From Entomomonas sp. E2T0 (GTDB taxonomy: Bacteria; Pseudomonadota; Gammaproteobacteria; Pseudomonadales; Pseudomonadaceae): 64,000 nucleotides of DNA. Location: contig NZ_CP094972.1 in the NCBI RefSeq assembly GCF_025985425.1, forward strand, positions 806,001-870,000, written 5' to 3'. Position numbers and translations under genes: made by a program. This document shows positions 38,096 through 51,446 of the stretch, piece by piece (positions within the stretch are counted from its first letter, which is position 1; each line of letters opens with the position of its first letter). The notes beneath the pieces are model-generated. The model saw nothing but the letters and a program-made list of their open reading frames with translations, had not been told where the DNA came from and made no database searches.

Positions 38096-38968
38096 ATGGC
38101 TGTAAAGAAAAGAGGGCTAGGACGAGGTTTAGATGCATTGCTTGGTGGCAATACCGTATCTGCCGTTCAAGAGCAAGCAGCTAATACTCCACAAAGTGAA
38201 TTACAACATTTACCTTTAGAAATTATCCAGCGTGGAAAATATCAACCACGTCGTGATATGGATCCACAAAGTCTTGAAGAGTTAGCGCAGTCTATTAGAT
38301 CGCAAGGCGTGATGCAGCCAATTGTGGTGCGTCCAATAGCTAAAGGTCGCTATGAGATTATTGCAGGTGAACGCCGTTGGAGAGCGAGTCAACAAGCAGG
38401 TTTAGATAAAATACCTGCATTGGTAAGAGATATTCCTGATGAAACGGCGATTGCATTAGCTTTAATTGAAAATATTCAACGGGAAGATTTGAACCCTATT
38501 GAAGAAGCCATAGCTTTACAACGTTTACAACAAGAGTTTGAGTTAACGCAACAACAGGTAGCAGATGCTGTAGGAAAGTCTCGAACAGCAGTAACTAATT
38601 TATTACGCTTGATTAGTTTGCCAGAAGATGTAAAAGTAATGCTTTCTCATGGTGATTTAGAAATGGGGCATGCGCGTGCTTTATTAGGATTGCCGGTTGA
38701 AAGACAGATAGAAGGCGCGCGGTTTATTGTCGCAAGGGGTTTGTCAGTACGTCAGGCAGAAGCTTTGGTTCGTCAGTGGTTAAATGATACCTCAAAGAAA
38801 ACTACTAAAGTGACTAATGACCCTGATATCAAAAGGCTTGAACAAAAACTGGCTGAACGCTTAGGGTCGCCTGTGGCGATTAAGCATAATAAAAAAGGTA
38901 AAGGTGAGTTAGTAATACGTTATAATTCACTTGATGAGTTACAGGGTGTTTTAAAGCATATTCATTGA
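38096..38968 (+). CDS. parB: Chromosome partitioning protein ParB (Spo0J)
   Basis: A CTP-dependent clamp that binds parS and spreads on DNA. The 290 residues begin MAVKKRGLGRGLDALLGG, the ParA-activating tail. The CTPase motifs are present as RRDMDPQSLEELAQSI and AGERRWRASQQAGL, with IENIQREDLNPIEEA after them. The helix-turn-helix is LTQQQVADAVGKSRTAVTNLLRL. A C-terminal dimer domain closes it. Its three candidate sites in the window are at 377, 517 and 37046. Confidence 0.97.
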   Translation: MAVKKRGLGRGLDALLGGNTVSAVQEQAANTPQSELQHLPLEIIQRGKYQPRRDMDPQSLEELAQSIRSQGVMQPIVVRPIAKGRYEIIAGERRWRASQQAGLDKIPALVRDIPDETAIALALIENIQREDLNPIEEAIALQRLQQEFELTQQQVADAVGKSRTAVTNLLRLISLPEDVKVMLSHGDLEMGHARALLGLPVERQIEGARFIVARGLSVRQAEALVRQWLNDTSKKTTKVTNDPDIKRLEQKLAERLGSPVAIKHNKKGKGELVIRYNSLDELQGVLKHIH

Positions 38969-39005
38969 CTTAAAGGAAATTTGTAAAAAATAATGTAACT
39001 TTGAG

Positions 39006-39034
39006 TTGAAGCTTTGCTTGGATATCCCTATACT
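39006..39034 (+). promoter_or_regulatory. atp operon promoter
   Basis: TTGAAG (39006-39011) and TATACT (39029-39034) are spaced 17 bp, a fair sigma-70 match. It lies in the 142-bp gap between parB and atpI, ~77 bp before the atpI start. The -10 sits in TATCCCTATACTTT, a 14-mer that also occurs at 2739-2752 near dnaN. Confidence 0.55.
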
Positions 39035-39110
39035 TTGCGCCAAATTAAATAATTATGATTGAAGTTAATGAAAAATAACTTTATTGGTTTAAAATAGTCA
39101 GGCTAATACA

Positions 39111-40348
<1,238 letters not shown>

Positions 40349-40385
40349 TAATAAATAATTGGTGTGTGAGATAGTTTTTTATTAA

Positions 40386-40640
<255 letters not shown>

Positions 40641-40723
40641 CGCTAGTTAAAGATTTTGAGCATTTTGATGCTTAATTTAATGAAACTAGCCAAATCAACT
40701 GGGATAGCATGAGGTAAGTCGCT

Positions 40724-41194
40724 ATGAATATAAATTTGACATTAATCGGTCAAACTATTGCCTTCGCTATTTTTGTCTTGTTTTGTATGAAATATGTATG
40801 GCCTCCTATTAATCAGGTTATGCAAGAACGCAAGAAAAAAATTGCGGAAGGTTTGGATGCGGCAGGTCGTGCTGAGCGCGAATTGCAAGAAGTCCAACAG
40901 CAAGTAGAGCAAATACTTCGTGAAGGTAAAGAGCAAGCAGCAGACATTCTTGATAAAGCTAATAAAACAGCTTCATCTATTATAGAAGAGTCTAAACAAC
41001 AAGCTCGTACCGAAGGCGAAAAATTAATTGCTAGTGCTAGGTCTGAAATTGATCTGGAAGTAAATCGTGCCAGAGACCAACTTCGCTCACAAGTAGCAAG
41101 TTTGGCTGTGCAAGGAGCTGAGAAGATTTTAGAGTCTTCTGTAGATGCTGATGCGCATAGTGATCTGGTTGATAAAATAGCTTCTAAACTGTAA
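40724..41194 (+). CDS. atpF: ATP synthase subunit b
   Basis: The peripheral stalk subunit, 156 residues: one N-terminal membrane helix (about 5-26), then a long charged coiled coil reaching the F1 head. The opening [28 protein letters not shown] is typical. It lies 12 bp before atpH. Confidence 0.96.
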   Translation: MNINLTLIGQTIAFAIFVLFCMKYVWPPINQVMQERKKKIAEGLDAAGRAERELQEVQQQVEQILREGKEQAADILDKANKTASSIIEESKQQARTEGEKLIASARSEIDLEVNRARDQLRSQVASLAVQGAEKILESSVDADAHSDLVDKIASKL

Positions 41195-41206
41195 GCGGAG
41201 CAAGCA

Positions 41207-41743
41207 ATGATAAATACCCATACGCTTGCCAGACCTTATGCAAGAGCTGCTTTTGAGTTTGCTAAGACAGCAAACCAAGTTGACGCTTGGTTTACTATGT
41301 TAGAACTGGCTGCTTGTGCTTTGGAGCAACCTGTAGTTGTTCAAGAACTGGGTAAACCAACATTAACGCGTGCTCATAAAGCTGATTTATTATCCAATTT
41401 ATTGGCAGGCAAAATAGACGAAACCTTTAGTAATTTTTTACATATAGTGGGTGAACATGATCGTTTGTCTTTATTACCTACTATTTGTGAACTTTATAAA
41501 GACTATAAGCTAGAAGCTGAGCGTGTAGTAGATGCAGAGATAGAAACTGCTTTTGAATTATCTGATGAGCAGCTTCAAAAAATAACTGCCGCCTTATCAA
41601 AGCGGCTTGAGCGAACAGTAAAAGCTAAGCAAACAGTAAATGCTGCATTAATTGGTGGATTAACCATTCGTGCAGGTGACTTGGTAATAGATAGTTCGGT
41701 TCGCGGTCGGCTAGATAAGCTCGCCGAAGCAATGAATTCCTGA
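41207..41743 (+). CDS. atpH: ATP synthase subunit delta
   Basis: Links the stalk to the top of F1. The 178 residues begin TLARPYARAAFEFAKT and contain LAGKIDETFSNFLHIVGEHDRLSLLP. The C-terminal GGLTIRAGDLVIDSSVRGRLDKL is the family signature. It lies 15 bp before atpA. Confidence 0.96.
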   Translation: MINTHTLARPYARAAFEFAKTANQVDAWFTMLELAACALEQPVVVQELGKPTLTRAHKADLLSNLLAGKIDETFSNFLHIVGEHDRLSLLPTICELYKDYKLEAERVVDAEIETAFELSDEQLQKITAALSKRLERTVKAKQTVNAALIGGLTIRAGDLVIDSSVRGRLDKLAEAMNS

Positions 41744-41758
41744 TTTGAGGGGCATGGC

Positions 41759-43303
41759 ATGCAGCAATTAAATCCTTCTGAAATAAGCGAAATTATCAAG
41801 GAGCGTATCGCTAAACTTGATGTTTCAACGCAAGCTCGTAATGAAGGTACTATCGTTAGTGTTTCTGATGGTATTGTACGTATTTACGGTCTTGCTGATG
41901 TAATGTATGGTGAAATGATTGAGTTTCCAGGTGGTGTTTATGGTATGGCACTTAACTTGGAAGAAGACTCTGTTGGCGCCGTTGTATTAGGTGAATACTT
42001 AAGCCTTTCTGAAGGCATGAGTGCAAAATGTACAGGTCGTATCTTAGAAGTACCTATCGGTCGTGAGTTATTAGGTCGCGTTGTTGATGCGCTTGGTAAT
42101 CCTATTGATGGTAAAGGTCCTCTAGGCACTTCTGCTACTGATGCTATTGAAAAAGTGGCACCTGGTGTTATTTGGCGTAAGTCAGTAGACCAACCAGTAC
42201 AAACAGGTTATAAATCTGTTGATGCGATGATTCCAATTGGTCGTGGTCAACGTGAGTTAATCATTGGTGACCGTCAAATTGGTAAAACCGCTTTAGCAGT
42301 TGATGCGATCATTAACCAAAAAGATAGTGGCATTAAGTGTGTTTATGTAGCTATCGGTCAAAAACAATCAACGATTGCTAACGTGGTACGTAAATTAGAA
42401 GAAAATGATGCTTTAAAAAATACTATTGTAGTAGTAGCAAGTGCTTCTGAATCTGCTGCATTACAATACTTGGCACCTTATTCTGGTTGTACCATGGGTG
42501 AGTTCTTCCGTGATCGTGGTGAAGATGCATTAATTATTTATGATGATTTGTCAAAACAAGCAGTAGCTTATCGTCAAATTTCATTATTGTTACGTCGACC
42601 TCCTGGACGTGAAGCTTATCCTGGTGACGTATTCTATTTACACAGTCGTTTATTAGAACGTGCTTCACGTGTATCAGAAGAGTATGTTGAGAAGTTCACT
42701 AATGGTGAAGTAAAAGGCCAAACGGGTTCTTTAACAGCTTTACCGATTATTGAAACGCAAGCAGGTGACGTTTCTGCATTTGTACCAACCAACGTAATTT
42801 CAATTACTGATGGTCAGATCTTCCTAGAAGCATCATTATTTAACTCAGGTATTCGTCCAGCGGTAAACGCAGGTATTTCAGTATCTCGTGTGGGTGGTGC
42901 AGCACAAACCAAGATAATCAAAAAATTATCAGGTGGTATCCGTACTGCACTTGCTCAATATCGTGAGTTAGCGGCATTTGCGCAGTTCGCTTCTGATCTT
43001 GATGAGGCAACCCGTAAGCAATTAGAACATGGTCAACGTGTAACAGAGTTAATGAAGCAAAAACAATATGCTCCATTCTCAGTTGCACAAATGTCAGTTT
43101 CTCTTTATGCGGCAGAACGTGGTTATTTGCAAGATATTGGGTTAGATAAGATTGGTGCTTTTGAAGAAGCATTATTAGAATACTTCAACAGAGATAAAGC
43201 GGATCTTATGGCAAAAATTAACGTTAAAGGTGACTTTAACGATGAGATTGATGCTGAGATTAAAGCAGGTATTGAGAGCTTTAAAGCTACCCATACTTGG
43301 TAA
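41759..43303 (+). CDS. atpA: ATP synthase subunit alpha
   Basis: The non-catalytic nucleotide-binding subunit, 514 residues. The P-loop [13 protein letters not shown] is near 170, and the signature block [17 protein letters not shown] is near 365. Length and ends match relatives. An intercistronic hairpin follows before atpG. A degenerate parS-like sequence at 42661 is discussed under rejected items. Confidence 0.98.
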   Translation: MQQLNPSEISEIIKERIAKLDVSTQARNEGTIVSVSDGIVRIYGLADVMYGEMIEFPGGVYGMALNLEEDSVGAVVLGEYLSLSEGMSAKCTGRILEVPIGRELLGRVVDALGNPIDGKGPLGTSATDAIEKVAPGVIWRKSVDQPVQTGYKSVDAMIPIGRGQRELIIGDRQIGKTALAVDAIINQKDSGIKCVYVAIGQKQSTIANVVRKLEENDALKNTIVVVASASESAALQYLAPYSGCTMGEFFRDRGEDALIIYDDLSKQAVAYRQISLLLRRPPGREAYPGDVFYLHSRLLERASRVSEEYVEKFTNGEVKGQTGSLTALPIIETQAGDVSAFVPTNVISITDGQIFLEASLFNSGIRPAVNAGISVSRVGGAAQTKIIKKLSGGIRTALAQYRELAAFAQFASDLDEATRKQLEHGQRVTELMKQKQYAPFSVAQMSVSLYAAERGYLQDIGLDKIGAFEEALLEYFNRDKADLMAKINVKGDFNDEIDAEIKAGIESFKATHTW

Positions 43304-43309
43304 GACGAT

Positions 43310-43332
43310 GCAGGTGTTGTAACAACACCTGC
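43310..43332 (+). other. Intercistronic hairpin between atpA and atpG
   Basis: GCAGGTGTTG and CAACACCTGC form a perfect 10-bp stem around TAA, seven bases after the atpA stop. There is no T-run, so it is not a clear terminator. It may instead protect the upstream mRNA from 3' decay and set subunit ratios. Confidence 0.6.
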
Positions 43333-43354
43333 TAACTAATGCTAAAGGTGTAAT

Positions 43355-45657
<2,303 letters not shown>

Positions 45658-45663
45658 TGGGTG

Positions 45664-45686
45664 TGCCCATAATGTTATTATGGGCA
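45664..45686 (+). other. Intercistronic hairpin between atpD and atpC
   Basis: TGCCCATAAT and ATTATGGGCA form a perfect 10-bp stem with a GTT loop, seven bases after the atpD stop. As after atpA, no T-run is present. Confidence 0.6.
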
Positions 45687-45708
45687 TAAAGTAGAGGGTA
45701 ATATAGAT

Positions 45709-46128
45709 ATGGCAATGATTAAATGTAGCATAGTCAGTGCAGAAGAATCATTATTTACTGGTACTGTTAAACGCGTGGTAGCTCATGGTAGTATGGGTGA
45801 TCTAGGTATATTACCTAATCATGCGCCGCTATTAACTAGTTTGTTACCAGGCCCTGTGCGTGTTGTTAAAGAAGATGATTCAGAAGAGATTTTCTATATC
45901 TCTGGTGGGTTTTTAGAAGTTCAGCCATTAGAAGTAGTGGTACTAGCTGATACAGGTATTCGTGCAGAAGACCTTGACGAAGCCGCAGCAAAAGCTGCCA
46001 TGATTAGTGCTGAACATGAGTTGAATGATAAAACATCTCACCAAGACTACAGTAAAACAGCTTCTAGTCTTGCGCAGGCAGCAGCACAATTACGGACAAT
46101 TACTGAACTTAGAAAAAAGTTTAAATAA
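45709..46128 (+). CDS. atpC: ATP synthase subunit epsilon
   Basis: The inhibitory rotor subunit, 139 residues. The N-terminal beta sandwich contains LFTGTVKRVVAHGSMGDLGILPNHAPLLTSL and YISGGFLEVQP. The C-terminal two helices (about 90-139) can insert into F1 and block ATP hydrolysis. It is the last atp gene; a modest terminator and then glmU follow. Confidence 0.96.
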   Translation: MAMIKCSIVSAEESLFTGTVKRVVAHGSMGDLGILPNHAPLLTSLLPGPVRVVKEDDSEEIFYISGGFLEVQPLEVVVLADTGIRAEDLDEAAAKAAMISAEHELNDKTSHQDYSKTASSLAQAAAQLRTITELRKKFK

Positions 46129-46153
46129 TTGTTGGGTAAGTGATTTAATTTAT

Positions 46154-46187
46154 AAAAAGGGGTGGCTTAGGCTGCCCTTTGTTTTTT
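46154..46187 (+). terminator. Possible atp operon terminator
   Basis: AAAGGG (46156-46161) pairs with CCCTTT (46175-46180) around a partly paired GC-rich loop. A G and six T residues follow. The stem is short, so some read-through into glmU, which starts 13 bp later, is likely. Confidence 0.45.
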
Positions 46188-46199
46188 GGGGTATTAATT

Positions 46200-47558
46200 A
46201 TGTCATTAGAAGTGATTATTCTTGCAGCGGGTAAAGGTACTCGCATGTGTTCAACACTCCCTAAAGTTTTACATAAAATAGCAAGTAAAACTATGCTAGG
46301 GCACGTGATTGATAGTGCTAGAAGATTAAAACCTCAAAAAATACATGTGGTTATTGGTCATGGTGCTGAACAAGTAAAAGAATTATTTACAGCAGATGAT
46401 ATACATTTTGTCTTACAAGAACAGCAATTGGGAACAGGGCATGCAGTAGCCGCTGCGATACCTTTTGTGGAAAGTGAAAAGGTATTAATACTGTATGGCG
46501 ATGTGCCATTAATTGAAACAAATACACTAGAAAGCTTAATTAAATTTATACAACCGTTATTTTTGGGTTTATTAACTGTTAATCTAGCTAATCCTACAGG
46601 TTATGGTCGTATTATTCGTAATGAGCAGGGAAGTGTTATAGCCATTGTTGAGCAAAAAGATGCTACTGAGCAGCAAAAACAGATTAAAGAAGGTAATACA
46701 GGTATTCTAGCATTATCTACTGAACCATTAAAAAAATGGTTGGCAAAATTATCCAATCAAAATGCGCAAGGTGAGTATTATTTAACTGATATTATTGCCA
46801 TGGCAGTTAATGATGGTTTTACTATAGCGACCACACAGCCCGAAACAGAAATGGAAGTACAGGGGGCTAATGATCGTGTTCAATTAGCACAACTAGAGCG
46901 ATATTACCAACTGAAATTAGCTCAAATATTAATGAAAAAGGGTGTTACCTTACTTGATCCTAGCCGTTTTGATTTACGGGGAGAAGTGGAAGTAGGTTCT
47001 GATATTGAAATTGATATTAATGTTATTTTAGAAGGCAAAGTAGTTATTGAAGATGGTGTAACTATTGGGGCTAACTGTATTATTAAAAATACTACTTTAA
47101 AGGAAGGTGTGATTGTTAAGCCAAATAGCCATATAGAAGGTGCTATCTTAGAAGAAGAAAGTGATGCAGGTCCTTTTGCCCGTATACGTCCAGGTACAAT
47201 ATTGCATAGAAAAGCTCACGTAGGGAATTTTGTGGAGTTAAAAAATACCTCTTTAGGAGAATACTCCAAAGTAGGTCATCTAACTTATTTAGGTGATACA
47301 GAGGTTGGTAGTTATTGTAATATAGGAGCTGGTACGATTACTTGTAACTATGATGGAGTTAATAAATACAAAACGGTTTTAGGTGATGAAGTATTTATTG
47401 GTTCTAATAACTCACTGGTTGCCCCAGTAGTTATTGGTGATGCAGCTACAACAGCAGCCGGCTCAACTATTACTAAAGATGTGGCACCTAACTCTTTAGC
47501 GATTGGTCGTGCTCGTCAAATACAAAAAGATGACTGGCAAAAACCTAAAAAGAATTAG
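46200..47558 (+). CDS. glmU: Bifunctional N-acetylglucosamine-1-phosphate uridyltransferase / glucosamine-1-phosphate acetyltransferase
   Basis: Makes UDP-N-acetylglucosamine for peptidoglycan and lipid A. The ATG at 46200 is chosen over an upstream in-frame codon because [16 protein letters not shown] is the standard start. The length is 452 residues. The uridyltransferase half contains LAAGKGTRM and [11 protein letters not shown]. The left-handed beta-helix acetyltransferase half contains [25 protein letters not shown] and [11 protein letters not shown]. In Pseudomonas glmR and glmS follow; here an unrelated gene does. Confidence 0.97.
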   Translation: MSLEVIILAAGKGTRMCSTLPKVLHKIASKTMLGHVIDSARRLKPQKIHVVIGHGAEQVKELFTADDIHFVLQEQQLGTGHAVAAAIPFVESEKVLILYGDVPLIETNTLESLIKFIQPLFLGLLTVNLANPTGYGRIIRNEQGSVIAIVEQKDATEQQKQIKEGNTGILALSTEPLKKWLAKLSNQNAQGEYYLTDIIAMAVNDGFTIATTQPETEMEVQGANDRVQLAQLERYYQLKLAQILMKKGVTLLDPSRFDLRGEVEVGSDIEIDINVILEGKVVIEDGVTIGANCIIKNTTLKEGVIVKPNSHIEGAILEEESDAGPFARIRPGTILHRKAHVGNFVELKNTSLGEYSKVGHLTYLGDTEVGSYCNIGAGTITCNYDGVNKYKTVLGDEVFIGSNNSLVAPVVIGDAATTAAGSTITKDVAPNSLAIGRARQIQKDDWQKPKKN

Positions 47559-47562
47559 GTTT

Positions 47563-47585
47563 AGAGGGTATAAAATATACCCTCT
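47563..47585. terminator. Hairpin between glmU and the 128-residue gene
   Basis: AGAGGGTATA and TATACCCTCT form a perfect 10-bp stem with an AAA loop between two convergent genes. No T-run follows on either strand, so a terminator role is likely but not certain. Confidence 0.5.
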
Positions 47586-47594
47586 CGATAACTA

Positions 47595-47981
47595 TTAAAT
47601 AAATTTATCTAAATTAATACCAAATCCTTTAGCCATATCTAATGCTTTAGCTACAAGGTTAGCATTATCAGGTTTGGCTAATTCTGAAACTTGCTGGTCG
47701 GTATCTTTTGCAGCAAATTGGCCAGCTAACTGCTTAAACATAGCAATAAAGTTTTCTGATGAATCAGGATTACTAGTTTCATTGCTACCTAGTGCTTTTA
47801 GGGCAGATAGCTTTTGGATAATATCAGGTGAAAGATTGCCTAAAAATTTCTGAATAAGATTGCCAGAAACCTCATTACCAAGCAGGCTTTTTGCCATACC
47901 TAGTAAACCACCTGCATCATTATTAGAGGAAAGTGAGCCGGCTAGTTTGGTGTATTGTGAAATAATATCAGTTAAAGACAT
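47595..47981 (-). CDS. Unknown 128-residue helical protein
   Basis: I do not recognise this protein. It has no signal peptide and no membrane segment. It is rich in Leu, Ala, Gly and Asn, and looks like several short helices with glycine-rich turns (NDAGGLLGMAKSLLG, NLIQKFLGNLSPDIIQKL, MFKQLAGQFAA). It starts MSLTDIISQYTKLAG with an AAGG upstream at good spacing. Some similarity of style to DUF937/YidB-like proteins exists, but I would not assign it. It is convergent with glmU and followed upstream by an AT-rich gap. Confidence 0.55.
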   Translation of the reverse strand: MSLTDIISQYTKLAGSLSSNNDAGGLLGMAKSLLGNEVSGNLIQKFLGNLSPDIIQKLSALKALGSNETSNPDSSENFIAMFKQLAGQFAAKDTDQQVSELAKPDNANLVAKALDMAKGFGINLDKFI

Positions 47982-48120
47982 GATAATACCTTATAGGTTG
48001 AATGATCAGTAGTAATTATAGGTAATATGAATAGTATTATTACTATGAGACTTAATGCTAACATTTTATAAAGTCTTTTATAAACAATATATTAATTACA
48101 TTAAAAAGTGCTAGATTTAA

Positions 48121-49008
48121 TTAATACCAGCGATCCTCTCCCTCTGGACGTTGTTTAAAACGTTTCATACTCCACATATATTGGGTAGGCCATCTCTTCA
48201 CACAGCCTTCAATAATTTGTCCCATAACAGCTACACTTTCATCTGTATCTTTACTGTAAATTTCTTCAGGTACATTTTCAAAAATAACCTTATAACCTGA
48301 ACCATCTTCTAAACGAATAGCATGTCCTACGAACGCAACTGCTTTTTTACCTGTAACCATACTAGGTACAAACTTACTGGTAAGCACTTGAGTAGCAAAA
48401 AAGGGTACAAATACACCGGATGATCTAGAGGGTTCTGGATCAGCTGGAATACCGGCACAGCCGCCTTTACGGATTTCTTTGATAACACTTAAAATACCTT
48501 CTTTGGTGGAGGGGGCTACTCTATTTCCCATTTGTACACGACGTTTTTTTAAAAACTCATCAAGCTCTTTTAATTTAGGTGGGCGATAAAAAATAATAGG
48601 ATTACAATAACTAGAGTAAAAATGATTAAGTATTTCCCAATTACCTAAATGGCTAGTAATACCAACCGCGCCTTTACCTGAATTAATAGCGTTTAGTAAA
48701 ACATCTAGTCCTTCAACTTGTTTAATATATTTAAGGGTTTTTTCTGGAGGCCAACACCATGCACAAGCACTTTCGGCCATTGTTTTACCTTGGTTAATTA
48801 AGGTTTGTTTAGCGAGTTTTTCTATTTCTATTGCTGAAAGTTTAGGAAAACATTTTGCTAAATTAATTAAGGCCACTTGCTTTGAACGGTTTGGGAATAT
48901 CCACATAAGATAGCCAACAAAACCCCCTACTTTTTGTATGCCACCCCAAGGTAATAAGGCTAATAAACGAAGAAAGCCAACCGCTAATTTACCCTTAAAT
49001 TTTTTCAC
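48121..49008 (-). CDS. Lipid A lauroyl-type acyltransferase (LpxL/HtrB family)
   Basis: Adds a secondary acyl chain to lipid A at the inner membrane. It has 295 residues with a hydrophobic N-terminal anchor. The catalytic HX4E motif is SHLGNWE at about 122-128. The motif block IPADPEPSRSSGVFVPFF follows. The C-terminal PTQYMWSMKRFKQRPEGE is the family tail. In P. aeruginosa a similar htrB gene also lies near the origin. A second lipid A gene, lpxO-like, is 6.5 kb away. Confidence 0.92.
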   Translation of the reverse strand: MKKFKGKLAVGFLRLLALLPWGGIQKVGGFVGYLMWIFPNRSKQVALINLAKCFPKLSAIEIEKLAKQTLINQGKTMAESACAWCWPPEKTLKYIKQVEGLDVLLNAINSGKGAVGITSHLGNWEILNHFYSSYCNPIIFYRPPKLKELDEFLKKRRVQMGNRVAPSTKEGILSVIKEIRKGGCAGIPADPEPSRSSGVFVPFFATQVLTSKFVPSMVTGKKAVAFVGHAIRLEDGSGYKVIFENVPEEIYSKDTDESVAVMGQIIEGCVKRWPTQYMWSMKRFKQRPEGEDRWY

Positions 49009-49148
49009 AAATAATACTCATCTATTTAATCACTGTTATTATTTTAACATTTACTAAAGAATAATGGGCTATGGATCACGTTTTGTTGACTAATAGCTTA
49101 TAATAGTCATTTAGTGTATTTATAGCATTATCTATAGGTTAATTATTC

Positions 49149-50813
49149 ATGCTAGTGCATTTGTCTATTAAAAATTATGCCATTGTCGATCATCTGGATC
49201 TTGATTTGTCATCTGGAATGACAGTGATTACAGGGGAAACAGGGGCTGGTAAGTCTATTATGTTAGATGCACTAGGCTTAGCTTTGGGTGATCGTTGTGA
49301 TAACAGTGTGGTTAGACAAGGTGCAGATAAAGCAGATATTTTAGCTAGTTTTGAGCTAACCAATATTCCAGAAGCTAAACAGTGGTTGATTGACCACGAT
49401 CTTGTAAGTGATGATATTTGTATATTACGTCGCGTAATTAATCAAGATGGTCGTTCACGTGGTTATATTAATGGTACGCCTTGTCCTTTATCCCATCTCA
49501 AATTGCTAGGTGAATTACTGATAGATATTCATAGTCAGCATGAACACCAGTCGTTGTTAAAATTAGAAACACATCGTCATTTATTAGATGATTATGCAGG
49601 TAGTCGAGCATTAGCTGAACAAGTTAAGCAACTTGCCCAACAATGGAAACAAACACAGCAAACACTACAAAGATTATCCAGTAATAGTGAAGAGCAACAG
49701 GCAAAACAACAATTATTAAGTTATCAACTTGAGGAGTTAGAAAAACTGGCTTTAGCTGATAATGAAGTAGAGCAACTGGAAGCAGAACAAAGAAATCTAA
49801 GTCAAGCAGATACTATTTTAAGCGCCTGCCAGCAAGTTTTAGATACTTGTAGTAATGATGAGGCCAATATTTTATCTGCACTTAGCATGAGTGTGCGGCG
49901 TTTAACTGGTTTTAAAGAACCTGTAGAAGGATTAGCAGATGCTACTAGTTTATTAAGTAATGCACAGATTCAATTAGAAGAAGCGATTGCTGAGATTAAT
50001 CATTTTGTAGACCACTTTGATATAGATCCACTACGCCAACAACAAGTAGAGGATCGGCTAGATGCCATTTATAGTCTAGCAAGAAAACATCATTTACAAC
50101 CTACAGAGTTGGTTGAGCTTACTCAGAGATTGCAGGATGAATTAGCCAATATTGAAGCAGGTGATGAAAAGTTAGAGGAATTAGCTAATACATTAGAACA
50201 ATTAGCCAAAGACTATCAGCAAGCCGCTGAAAAACTATCTGCACTACGTAAAAAAGCAGCAGCAAAATTGGCAAAAGCTGTACAGCAAGAAATGCAAACA
50301 TTAGGTATGCCAGGAGGGCAATTTACCATAGAACTAACAACCATAAATACTTCTGAACCACAATTGCATGGCTTAGAAACAATAGAGTTTTTGGTAAGTG
50401 GTAACCCTGGGCAACCTGTACGGCCTTTAAATAAAGTGGCTTCTGGTGGCGAGTTGTCAAGAATTAGTCTTGCCATTCAAGTAATTACTGCTCAAACATC
50501 CCGAGTTTCAACATTAGTTTTTGATGAAGTGGATGTGGGCATTGGTGGGCCTACAGCAGAGATTGTAGGCAAGTTATTACGAAAACTAGGTGAACAAGGG
50601 CAGGTGTTAACAGTAACCCATTTACCACAGGTAGCTGCACAAGGGCATCATCATTTATTTGTACATAAAGAGCGTACTAAAAACTCTACTCAAACAGCAG
50701 TAACAGCACTGGATAAACAACAAAGAATAGAAGAGTTAGCAAGAATGTTAGGCGGTGTTGATTTAACCAAAGAGTCCTTAGCTCATGCAGAAAAAATGCT
50801 AACAGGGGGCTAG
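49149..50813 (+). CDS. recN: DNA repair protein RecN
   Basis: SMC-like ATPase in double-strand break repair. It has 554 residues. The Walker A motif GETGAGKSIM is at 31-40. A coiled coil spans about 150-370, and the C-terminal signature VASGGELSRISLAIQ and Walker B TLVFDEVDVGIGG follow. Its end lies 3 bp from the convergent thiE. No clear LexA box was seen in the short upstream gap. Confidence 0.96.
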   Translation: MLVHLSIKNYAIVDHLDLDLSSGMTVITGETGAGKSIMLDALGLALGDRCDNSVVRQGADKADILASFELTNIPEAKQWLIDHDLVSDDICILRRVINQDGRSRGYINGTPCPLSHLKLLGELLIDIHSQHEHQSLLKLETHRHLLDDYAGSRALAEQVKQLAQQWKQTQQTLQRLSSNSEEQQAKQQLLSYQLEELEKLALADNEVEQLEAEQRNLSQADTILSACQQVLDTCSNDEANILSALSMSVRRLTGFKEPVEGLADATSLLSNAQIQLEEAIAEINHFVDHFDIDPLRQQQVEDRLDAIYSLARKHHLQPTELVELTQRLQDELANIEAGDEKLEELANTLEQLAKDYQQAAEKLSALRKKAAAKLAKAVQQEMQTLGMPGGQFTIELTTINTSEPQLHGLETIEFLVSGNPGQPVRPLNKVASGGELSRISLAIQVITAQTSRVSTLVFDEVDVGIGGPTAEIVGKLLRKLGEQGQVLTVTHLPQVAAQGHHHLFVHKERTKNSTQTAVTALDKQQRIEELARMLGGVDLTKESLAHAEKMLTGG

Positions 50814-50816
50814 CCT

Positions 50817-51446
50817 TTAATTTGAATAGTTTATAAGCTGGACAAATTGTTCAGCTATGGCTTTAACTTGTTTGGTCGACTCGACAGCAAAGAGTTCATT
50901 AACAACAGCCAATAAATTAGCACCTTGTTTAAGTAAAATAGGGGCATTTTGTAAAGTAATACCCCCTATAACACAAATAGGTAAATCTAAAGTTTTTGCC
51001 TGTTCAATTACACTAATATCAGCAGGTTTAGCATTTGGTTTTGTTTTAGAAGCAAAGAAGCGACCAAAAGCTAAATAACTAGCACCTTCTGTTTTTGCTT
51101 GTTGAGCTAATGCTATACTGCCATGGCAAGTTGCACCTATAATAGCTGTATTGCCAAGTAGCTCTCTCGCTTTTTGGATAGAACCGTCTTCTTGTCCTAA
51201 ATGCACACCTGCACCTAGCTCTTTCGCGAGTAGTACATCATCGTTAATAATTAACTGAGCTTGATATTGCTTACATAGTGTCAGTAAAGCGCTTGCCTCT
51301 TGGTAACGGCGGTGTGTATCTTGAGTTTTATCACGATATTGTAAAACTTTCATACCGCCTTGTAGTGCAGCCTCTACATAGGGTAGTAAGCGACCATCAG
51401 CTAATAACTTATTATCAGTAATTCCATAGAGCCCTGCTAATATCAT
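50817..51446 (-). CDS. thiE: Thiamine-phosphate synthase
   Basis: Joins the pyrimidine and thiazole phosphates to make thiamine phosphate. I use the ATG at 51446, which overlaps the thiD stop as ATGA and gives 209 residues starting MILAGLYGITD. A longer frame exists only because it reads through thiD. Motifs include VLQYRDKTQDTHRR, INDDVLLAKELGAGVHLGQED and PICVIGGI. Confidence 0.95.
   Translation of the reverse strand: MILAGLYGITDNKLLADGRLLPYVEAALQGGMKVLQYRDKTQDTHRRYQEASALLTLCKQYQAQLIINDDVLLAKELGAGVHLGQEDGSIQKARELLGNTAIIGATCHGSIALAQQAKTEGASYLAFGRFFASKTKPNAKPADISVIEQAKTLDLPICVIGGITLQNAPILLKQGANLLAVVNELFAVESTKQVKAIAEQFVQLINYSN

Noticed and set aside
42661-42676. parS-like sequence in atpA (TGCTTCACGTGTATCA)
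   Set aside because: It matches only 13 of 16 consensus bases and breaks the palindrome on the right side; likely chance within a conserved coding segment.
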